Origin: Pseudomonadota bacterium
GTDB lineage: Bacteria > Pseudomonadota > Gammaproteobacteria > Steroidobacterales > Steroidobacteraceae
Length of the DNA: 7,829 nt
NCBI GenBank assembly: GCA_947454665.1
Contig: CANGMU010000100.1
Location: forward strand, 1 to 7,829
Direction of reading: 5' to 3'
Below are positions 1 through 5,824 of the stretch, in pieces. Numbering within the stretch: the first letter of the stretch is position 1; each line of letters starts with the position of its first letter. The translations under genes were made by a program, and so were the position numbers. The notes beneath the pieces were generated by a model. It made no database searches and was not told the DNA's origin. It saw nothing but the letters and a program-made list of their open reading frames with translations.

Positions 1-2327
1 CGGGAGATCGCGTCCAGCGTGAAAGGCTTGGACAGGAAGTCCGTCATGCCCGAATCCAGGCAGGCTTCGCGATCCCCGGTCAGCGCAGGGGCAGTCAGCG
101 CGATGATCGGTACGGGCGGCTGCGCGAGTCGACTTTCGCGCTCACGGATCCGGCGCGTCGCCGTCAGGCCATCCATCTCCGGCATCTGGACGTCCATCAG
201 CACGACGTCGAATTCGCGCGATTCAAGTGCCGCCAAGGCTTCGACGCCGTTCGAGACGAGTTCGCAGTCGAGGCCAAGCGACGCCAGCATGTGCCGGACC
301 ACCTCCTGGTTCACGCTGTTGTCCTCGGCCACCAGCACCTTGCCTCGCAGGCCTAAGGGCTGCAGCGCGCGCAGGCCGTTTAACGTCTCGCCACTTCGCC
401 CTTCCCGTGGCACGGCAAGGTGATTGCGCAAGACGCTGGATCGCACGGGTTTGGTCAACACGCCATGGAGGGCATGCAGGCCTTCCGGCAGGGCATGCTC
501 CGCATCCTGGGGCAGCAGCAAATAAAGGTGTGAGCGGGAGGTCCGCGACTGTTCCAGCAACTGCTCCAGCAGCGCATGGGGCGCGCGGCCGGAGAGTCCA
601 CTGTCGATCAGCACGGCGTCGAAGGCCGGTCCGTCCGGCAGCGCCTGGATGTCCGGGCACAGCTCCGCGTCGACGCCCCACTCCTGCAGCATCAGGCGCA
701 GGGCTTCCAGCGTCGCGAGCTGGGTGCCGACCAGCAGCACCCGCTGACCCGCCACGGTGCCGGCGTCCCGCCTGGCCGGCAGACCGACCGGCAGGTCGAG
801 CATCGCCGTGAAGTGGAAGCGCGAGCCTTTGCCGACGGTGCTTTCCACGCCGACGTCGCCGCCCATGACGCGCACGAGCAGGCGCACGATCGAAAGTCCC
901 AGCCCGCTGCCGCCAAAGCGCCGCGTCGTCGATCCGTCGGCCTGCGTGAAGGCCTCGAAGATGGTCGCGCAGGCCTCGGGCGCAATGCCGATGCCGGTGT
1001 CGATCACCGAACAGTTCAGGGCGACGCCCTGACCCGCCACCAGCTGGCCGGCCACCGACACGATGACTTCGCCGGAGGGCGTGAACTTCACGGCGTTGCT
1101 GGTCAGGTTCAGCAGGATCTGGCGCAGGCGGCCCGGGTCGCCGCGCACCCAGCGTGGCATGCCCGGTTCGATGCGCACGACGAACTCCACGCCCTTGGCC
1201 TGTGCCGTGCTGGCCATCAGGACGCCGAGTTCCTCGACGCAGTCGACGAGATCGAAGTCGACCTGTTCCAGCACGAGCTTGCCCGACTCGATCTTCGAGA
1301 AATCGAGCACGTCGTTGATGATCGTGAGCAGGGCCTGGCCCGAATTCATGATCGTCTGGACGAATCGTCGCTGCGTCCCATCGAGGTGCGTGCGCGACAG
1401 CAACTCGGCCATGCCGAGGACGCCGTTCATCGGCGTACGGATCTCGTGGCTCATCGTCGCGAGGAACGAGGACTTGGCGATGTTGGCGGCGTCCGCCTGG
1501 TCCTTGGCCTGGGCAATCCTTTCGATGGCGCGCGCCAGGTCCCGGTCACGGCGCTCGACGGCCTCCAGCAAGGTGTTGAAGCTCTGGAACAGCGCGGCGG
1601 TCTCGTCGGTCTGTCGCGTCCGCACGCGGCGCGAATAATCGCCGCTCGTGGAGATTTCCGTCATGGCCGTCGTGAGCCGCAACAGGGGGGCCGTGATCAG
1701 GCGCTGCAGGAGCGAAGCCAGGATCCACGCGACGACCAGCGCGACGAGTATGACGCCGGTGGCGCCGAGCAGCTGGCGCCGGACTTCGGCTTTCAGGCTG
1801 GCATCGGAGATCAGCAGGTGAAAATGGCCGATGGCACGGCCATCGAGGACGATCACCTGCTCGATACTCAGGTATCCCAGCAGGAAATCTGCCTGCAACG
1901 GCTTTTGAAGGCTGACATCCATCCGCTGTCGCATGGCGGCTGCGAGCGGGCTGCGCAGGTGGGAGACGATGTCCGCAAAGCGGGGTTCATCGCTGTAGCG
2001 CTTCGCCAGCGGCGTGCCATCCGCGAGGAACAGCTCGACCGCGACGAATTCCGGTTCGCGTGACAGCGCGGCGGTGATCTCCGCAGCAGCGGCCTCGTCG
2101 CGGAAGGCGACCGCGCCCTCGGCGTTGAGCGCGGCCACGCGGGCCAGCGACGCCGCCGAGGCAACCATACCCGCGCGCGCCGCACGGTTCTGCGCGACCA
2201 CGAACACGACGCCGGCGACCAGCAGGGCGAGCAGTGTCGTGCCGACGGCGACGGAGATGATGCGCGCGCGGAGTGACATCCGGATCGCTGACAGGAGGCT
2301 GGCTCGGGCGCGTGGTTCAGCGGACAT
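1..2327 (-). CDS. Hybrid sensor histidine kinase with CHASE8-like periplasmic domain, pseudo-receiver and receiver (C-terminus cut by window edge)
   Basis: Inner-membrane hybrid kinase; 775 codons are visible and the frame is still open at base 1. Order of parts: TM1 (about residues 23-45), a periplasmic region (about 46-185) whose start resembles CHASE8 sensors such as YfiN (alanine-rich helix, then AVAFRDEAAAAEI), TM2 (about 187-207), and HAMP (about 208-260, ITAPL at its start). Next come HisKA with MSHEIRTPMNG (phospho-acceptor His294) and HATPase_c with Asn411, DTGIGIAP (Asp443) and FGGSGLGLS. A degenerate receiver (about 529-645) precedes a canonical receiver with Glu668/Asp669, phospho-acceptor Asp712 in LMDVQMPEMDG and Lys767. 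The ATG at 2327 overlaps the yfiR-like stop by 11 bases, with GAGG 10 bases upstream; Met17 at 2279 is a less likely start with no visible ribosome site. The output is presumably phosphotransfer to an HPt domain or regulator outside the window. Kinase assignment is certain; the ligand is unknown and the CHASE8 call rests on resemblance. Confidence 0.95.
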   Translation of the reverse strand, partial: MSAEPRARASLLSAIRMSLRARIISVAVGTTLLALLVAGVVFVVAQNRAARAGMVASAASLARVAALNAEGAVAFRDEAAAAEITAALSREPEFVAVELFLADGTPLAKRYSDEPRFADIVSHLRSPLAAAMRQRMDVSLQKPLQADFLLGYLSIEQVIVLDGRAIGHFHLLISDASLKAEVRRQLLGATGVILVALVVAWILASLLQRLITAPLLRLTTAMTEISTSGDYSRRVRTRQTDETAALFQSFNTLLEAVERRDRDLARAIERIAQAKDQADAANIAKSSFLATMSHEIRTPMNGVLGMAELLSRTHLDGTQRRFVQTIMNSGQALLTIINDVLDFSKIESGKLVLEQVDFDLVDCVEELGVLMASTAQAKGVEFVVRIEPGMPRWVRGDPGRLRQILLNLTSNAVKFTPSGEVIVSVAGQLVAGQGVALNCSVIDTGIGIAPEACATIFEAFTQADGSTTRRFGGSGLGLSIVRLLVRVMGGDVGVESTVGKGSRFHFTAMLDLPVGLPARRDAGTVAGQRVLLVGTQLATLEALRLMLQEWGVDAELCPDIQALPDGPAFDAVLIDSGLSGRAPHALLEQLLEQSRTSRSHLYLLLPQDAEHALPEGLHALHGVLTKPVRSSVLRNHLAVPREGRSGETLNGLRALQPLGLRGKVLVAEDNSVNQEVVRHMLASLGLDCELVSNGVEALAALESREFDVVLMDVQMPEMDGLTATRRIRERESRLAQPPVPIIALTAPALTGDREACLDSGMTDFLSKPFTLDAIS

Positions 2328-2850
2328 GGCGTGCGAGCCTCAGCAGCTTCGAGCTCAGGGTGAGGCCGGCTTCCTGCACGGTCTTCAGGTTCACATCAAA
2401 GCTCACATGGGAGTCATTGATCGCCATGTTGATGCCGACACCCGCCTGCGCCGCTTCCGGCGAATCGCCGACCAGCAGCAGGGCCTGGCGGTTTGCCAGA
2501 TGACGCATCGAGCGGGCCATTGTCGCTGCCGGCGCCTTGGGCAGGAAGACCAGCTGGCAGCCTTGGGTCGACTCGGCATCAGGCACGTGCTGTACGACGA
2601 AGCGCCTGGTGCCCACCGCTTGGCCCTGGAACTCCTCGAGCTCGTTGCGGAAACCGCCCCCTTCGATCACGCAGAGCGTGATCGTCGTGCCGGTGTCCGC
2701 GGGCCAATCCGTAAACAACGCGAAGTTGAACAGGAACGCCGCCTTGAGCTGGTACTCCGGCAGTTCTGCTGCCAGGCCTGGTGAGGCAAGGCCAGCCCAC
2801 GCCAGGCAGGCAGTGGCCCATAAACCCAGCAATGGCGCGAACCGCGTCAT
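2317..2850 (-). CDS. YfiR family periplasmic protein (DUF4154)
   Basis: A 177-residue secreted protein. The signal peptide is hydrophobic to about residue 28 (cleavage near GLAA/E). The mature part follows the YfiR/DUF4154 pattern: the opening YQLKAAFLFNFALFTDWP (33-50), a strand with LCVIEGG (59-65), CQLVFLP (98-104), a glycine-rich GVGINMAINDSHVSFDVNL stretch (137-155) and the closing AGLTLSSKLLRLAR (161-174). Cys60 and Cys98 sit where the family often has a cysteine pair, so a disulfide is plausible; no other cysteines remain after the signal peptide. In Pseudomonas, YfiR binds the periplasmic domain of the cyclase YfiN and blocks it. Here the gene lies directly before a CHASE8-like kinase and overlaps it, so the kinase is the obvious candidate partner (inference). 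The ATG at 2850 immediately follows the receptor's TGA at 2853-2851. No Shine-Dalgarno sequence is visible, so translation probably depends on coupling to the receptor gene. Confidence 0.9.
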   Translation of the reverse strand: MTRFAPLLGLWATACLAWAGLASPGLAAELPEYQLKAAFLFNFALFTDWPADTGTTITLCVIEGGGFRNELEEFQGQAVGTRRFVVQHVPDAESTQGCQLVFLPKAPAATMARSMRHLANRQALLLVGDSPEAAQAGVGINMAINDSHVSFDVNLKTVQEAGLTLSSKLLRLARHVR

Positions 2851-4881
2851 TCAGAACCGCGTGCGGAGCTGGATGGCGATGTTGCGACGGTCCTGCTCGA
2901 GGACCGATTGCCAGTTCGTGTCTGCGGCCGGGTACACATAGTGGCGATCGAACAGATTGGCGAGCTTCAAGGCGACTTCCGTGCCATGGATCCAGCTGGT
3001 CGTCGACAGCCTCACGTCCGTGACGAGGTTGCCGCCAGCCAACGTGCCGGCGTAGGTGCGCCGACGGTCGTCATAGCGCAGTTCCCAGGCCCACTGCAGG
3101 CCCGCGACAGGCAGCGGCATCGACAGCAGGCTGCGAGCCATCCAGCGAGGCGAGTTCACGGCCGACGCCGTGCCAGGCAGCGTTTCGTTGTTGAAGCTCA
3201 CGTTGCCCCGCAGGCGAGTGCCTCCAGCCCAGCTGCGGTCTGCGCCGAGCTCGAAACCTTCTGCGTAGATCTGCGGGCCGTTCTGGTACTGCGAGAGGTC
3301 GCTTCCCATTGCCTGCCCCAGCATGATGACGTCCTGCAACAGCCACCGGTAAACCGATGCATGCAGCAACAGGTCGCTCGAGACGCGATGGTCCGCCACG
3401 ATCTCTGCCGTTTTCATCTGCTCACGATGCAGATGCGGATTGGCGATGAGCGACACGCCATCGTCATAGGCCGACTCATAGCTGTTGGGTTGCCGATGCG
3501 CCGTACCGAGCAGCGTCTTGAGCGTCATGTGGCTCGTCGGCTGCCAGATCAATGCAGCCCTTGGGTTCAGCCGCGTGCTGCCATCCGCATTGCGGTCCGC
3601 GCGCAAGCCGATTGTCGCGGCCAGCGAGGGCCTGATCTGCCATTCGTCCTGCGCCGAGATGCCGAGACGGTGCGACGGTGTTTCGATCTCGAAATCATCC
3701 GCCGGCCTGCCCGCATTCGTCAGGACCTGCTCGACCATCCAGTTGCTCTGGTATTCAAGCCCGAGCTGCAACCGGTGTGTGGTGAACAGTGTCGTCGACA
3801 ACTGCCACTCCGTACCCCACCAGTCCGATTCACCCGTGTTCTTCAGCTGCGTGCCATAGAACAGCGTGCTGTCATAACGTTCCGCGCCGCCGAATAGCCT
3901 GGCCGACAGATCCCAGCCGCGCGCCAGCACCGTCTGGTAACGCAGTTGGCCGATGGAAAACATGTCCTTCTGGTATTGGCCTGCCACGAGCGGATCGGAC
4001 AGATAGGCCCCGGTCGGATCGTCCTTGATGCGGGATCCGTGCGTCCATTCGAACTGCCAGGCACCGCTGCTGGCGTGAACGAAGGCCTGCGCGATGCGTT
4101 CACCGTCCAGGCCCCGGGCGATACCGCGGATGCCGGAGTCGCCGAAGGACATCGGCAGGTCCCGACCCTCCGCCTGCAAGCCAGACAGCGAGACGAGGAC
4201 ATCGACGCCATTGTCGAGCAGGCCGCCCCAGGTCAATCGGCCTTCGTGCAGTGCTTGCTGCTGCTCGTATCCGACACTGGCCTCGGCCCCGTTCACTTTT
4301 GCACCAGAGCGCGTCACGACATTCACCACGCCCAGCATCGCGTTCTGGCCGTAGATGGCACTGCCGGGGCCCGGGATGAATTCAATCCGCTCCACCAGAT
4401 CCATGTCGAGTGGGAAGTCGTGGCCGGTCGGCGCTCCGTCGAACACGGGATCGTTGACGCGGTTGCCGTTGATCGTCACGAGCAGTCGCGTATTGAAATC
4501 TCCCGGCAGTCCCAGTCCCCGCGTGCCGGTCTGTTCGTACTGGCGGTCGTAGGTTGAGTACACGCCGGGCAGCGTGCGCAGCGCCGCGGAGAGTGTCCGC
4601 CAGCCGAAGCGCTGGATTTCCTCACGCGTGATCACTGCGACGGCTGCCGGCACATCGCCCTGGGCCTGCTCATGCTTTGTAGCGCCGACAACCCGTACCT
4701 TCAGCAGGTCCTCGAGGTCTAGGCTTTGCAGCCCGGCGGCGGTGGCGACCGATATGCCGGCAACAGCCAGCAAGGTGGAACGCCCCAGCGCGGCAGCGAC
4801 GCGACGGCAATGGAAAGTAAACGGCTCAGCCATCGGTTCAGGTCCGGGGCGCAAGGCATGCGAGGTCGCAAAGGCTACCAC
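2851..4881 (-). CDS. TonB-dependent outer-membrane receptor
   Basis: Outer-membrane gated beta-barrel, 676 codons from the GTG at 4881. A signal peptide ends near ATAAG (residues 46-50). The plug domain covers about 75-192, with DVPAAVAVITREEIQ, LRTLPGV, TRGLG, INGNRVND, ERIEFIPGPGSAIYGQNAMLGVVNVVT. The rest is barrel, with late NLFDRHYVYPAAD (642-654) and a C-terminal IAIQLRTRF ending in the aromatic residue typical of barrel insertion. Between signal and plug lies LQSLDLEDLLKVRVVGATK; I recall a similar LEDL-type segment in receptors found beside YfiR genes. I see no classical TonB box and no N-terminal STN signalling domain. The start is uncertain: an ATG at 4833 (residue 17) gives a more conventional 33-residue signal peptide, and neither start has a good ribosome site. 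The substrate cannot be read from sequence; the GH3 neighbour makes a carbohydrate or glycoside plausible. The stop abuts the yfiR-like ATG. Confidence 0.93.
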   Translation of the reverse strand: MVAFATSHALRPGPEPMAEPFTFHCRRVAAALGRSTLLAVAGISVATAAGLQSLDLEDLLKVRVVGATKHEQAQGDVPAAVAVITREEIQRFGWRTLSAALRTLPGVYSTYDRQYEQTGTRGLGLPGDFNTRLLVTINGNRVNDPVFDGAPTGHDFPLDMDLVERIEFIPGPGSAIYGQNAMLGVVNVVTRSGAKVNGAEASVGYEQQQALHEGRLTWGGLLDNGVDVLVSLSGLQAEGRDLPMSFGDSGIRGIARGLDGERIAQAFVHASSGAWQFEWTHGSRIKDDPTGAYLSDPLVAGQYQKDMFSIGQLRYQTVLARGWDLSARLFGGAERYDSTLFYGTQLKNTGESDWWGTEWQLSTTLFTTHRLQLGLEYQSNWMVEQVLTNAGRPADDFEIETPSHRLGISAQDEWQIRPSLAATIGLRADRNADGSTRLNPRAALIWQPTSHMTLKTLLGTAHRQPNSYESAYDDGVSLIANPHLHREQMKTAEIVADHRVSSDLLLHASVYRWLLQDVIMLGQAMGSDLSQYQNGPQIYAEGFELGADRSWAGGTRLRGNVSFNNETLPGTASAVNSPRWMARSLLSMPLPVAGLQWAWELRYDDRRRTYAGTLAGGNLVTDVRLSTTSWIHGTEVALKLANLFDRHYVYPAADTNWQSVLEQDRRNIAIQLRTRF

Positions 4882-4889
4882 CCCGCTTG

Positions 4890-4907
4890 CTGATCGGCAC
4901 CGATCAG
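4890..4907. repeat. Perfect 18-base inverted repeat between the propeller and receptor genes
   Basis: CTGATCGG, two bases, CCGATCAG. The arms are perfect 8-base inverted copies and lie in the only intercistronic gap of the cluster. The repeat includes the TGA stop of the propeller gene (4906-4904) and ends 8 bases before the possible GTG start of the receptor, or 56 bases before the ATG start. In RNA it would form a short stem (7 pairs with a 4-base loop is more realistic than 8 with 2). No run of U follows, so it is not a standard intrinsic terminator. It could be an operator, or a hairpin tuning receptor translation or mRNA stability. Its function is inferred only from position and symmetry. 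Confidence 0.5.
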
Positions 4908-5824
4908 GGCGCTGCGGCCCCGCGCGGGAACAGCATCAGGAATCGCTTGCCGTCGGGCATCAGGTCGAACTGGCGGCGCAGGTCACCTTGCTGGAAACCG
5001 CGTATCGGCAGGCCCTTGGGTTTACCGGCCTTGGGTACTTCCGCACCGAGGAAAAGTTCGATCCGGAACATCTGCCCGGCCTGGTCGAAATACAGCGTGC
5101 TGCCATCGCGTGACCACAGCGGGTGGCGACCGCCATCCTGCGTGATGCGATACCGCAGCTCCGGACGGCCCAGTCGCGCCAGCCAGACCTCCTGCCGTCC
5201 GCTCTCGTCGGAGGAATAGGCGATCCAGTTGCCGTCAGGCGAGATCCGCGCGCTGTGCTGCGCGGAGCCTTCGCGGTCAATGCGCAGCGTCACGGTCTGC
5301 GTGGGCAGGTCCATCAGCGCGATGCCGTAATCGCCCGGCGTGGTGAGCGTCAGGAAGGACAGCGTGCGGTCGCCCGCATAGATCCCCTCTGCGGCACGGC
5401 CTTCGGTCAGCGGGCGCGCTTCGTCTCTGCCGTCGGCTCGGCGCCAGAAGATCGTGTCCGGTCTGTCGCCGTTCACCAGGAAGGCCAGGTGCGCGCCATC
5501 GGTGGACCAGACGGCTGCCCAGTTGTTGCCACTGCCGACCTGCGGCAGCGCCCGCCGTTGCGACAGGTCCGCGATCGGCGCGACATACAGCCGCCGCGCT
5601 GCAGGCTTGCCGTCTGCGCCGAGGTCAGCCAGTTCGAAGGCCACAGACTTGCCGTCGGGGGATACGCGCGGCGCGAACACCGTGCCGGGCAGCGTGCCGA
5701 GCACGGTTCGATGGCCGCGCAGGTCGGCCAGCGCGAGCTCATAGCCTTCCACCTGCTGCGCCGTCGCTGTCGAAGCCAGCCACGTTGCAATGATCACGAA
5801 ACATCCGAGCGAGAAATGCTTCAC
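4904..5824 (-). CDS. Secreted PD40/TolB-like WD40 beta-propeller protein
   Basis: A 306-residue protein with a signal peptide (hydrophobic 5-18, likely cleavage after STATA at residue 22) and otherwise only beta-propeller repeats. PD40-type blade motifs are visible: VSPDGKSVAF (54-63), WSTDGAHLAF (106-115), ISPDGNWIAY (194-203) followed by SSDESGRQEVWLAR, WSRDGSTLYF (237-246), and a last FDLMPDGKRFLML (286-298). The second half resembles the propellers fused behind Ser/Thr kinases and those in TolB-like proteins, but no kinase, protease or other catalytic domain is present. It is probably a periplasmic or exported binding or scaffold protein; the ligand is unknown. The GTG start at 5824 overlaps the GH3 stop (GTGA) and is set by a perfect AGGAGG five bases upstream. 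Whether it serves the hydrolase, the receptor or the YfiR/kinase pair cannot be told from sequence. Confidence 0.82.
   Translation of the reverse strand: MKHFSLGCFVIIATWLASTATAQQVEGYELALADLRGHRTVLGTLPGTVFAPRVSPDGKSVAFELADLGADGKPAARRLYVAPIADLSQRRALPQVGSGNNWAAVWSTDGAHLAFLVNGDRPDTIFWRRADGRDEARPLTEGRAAEGIYAGDRTLSFLTLTTPGDYGIALMDLPTQTVTLRIDREGSAQHSARISPDGNWIAYSSDESGRQEVWLARLGRPELRYRITQDGGRHPLWSRDGSTLYFDQAGQMFRIELFLGAEVPKAGKPKGLPIRGFQQGDLRRQFDLMPDGKRFLMLFPRGAAAP

Noticed and set aside
576..2063. Long plus-strand open frame of 495 codons opposite the kinase gene
   Set aside because: It is antisense to unmistakable kinase motifs. Its translation is compositionally biased (rich in Arg, Gln, Ala, His and Asp) with no recognisable domain, as expected for the complement of GC-rich coding DNA.
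2664..2684. Perfect 9-base inverted repeat with a 3-base spacer (CGATCACGC/GCGTGATCG)
   Set aside because: It lies inside the yfiR-like gene and encodes the conserved strand with Cys60. One repeat of this size is not surprising by chance in 7.8 kb of GC-rich DNA, and it does not share its arms with the intercistronic palindrome.
2908..3897. Plus-strand open frame of 329 codons opposite the receptor gene
   Set aside because: It is a shadow of the receptor coding sequence; Arg/Gln/Val/Ala-rich translation without a family match.
4890..4907. Intrinsic terminator after the propeller gene
   Set aside because: The stem is short and no U-rich tract follows on the minus strand; the receptor gene continues in the same direction within 22-70 bases.
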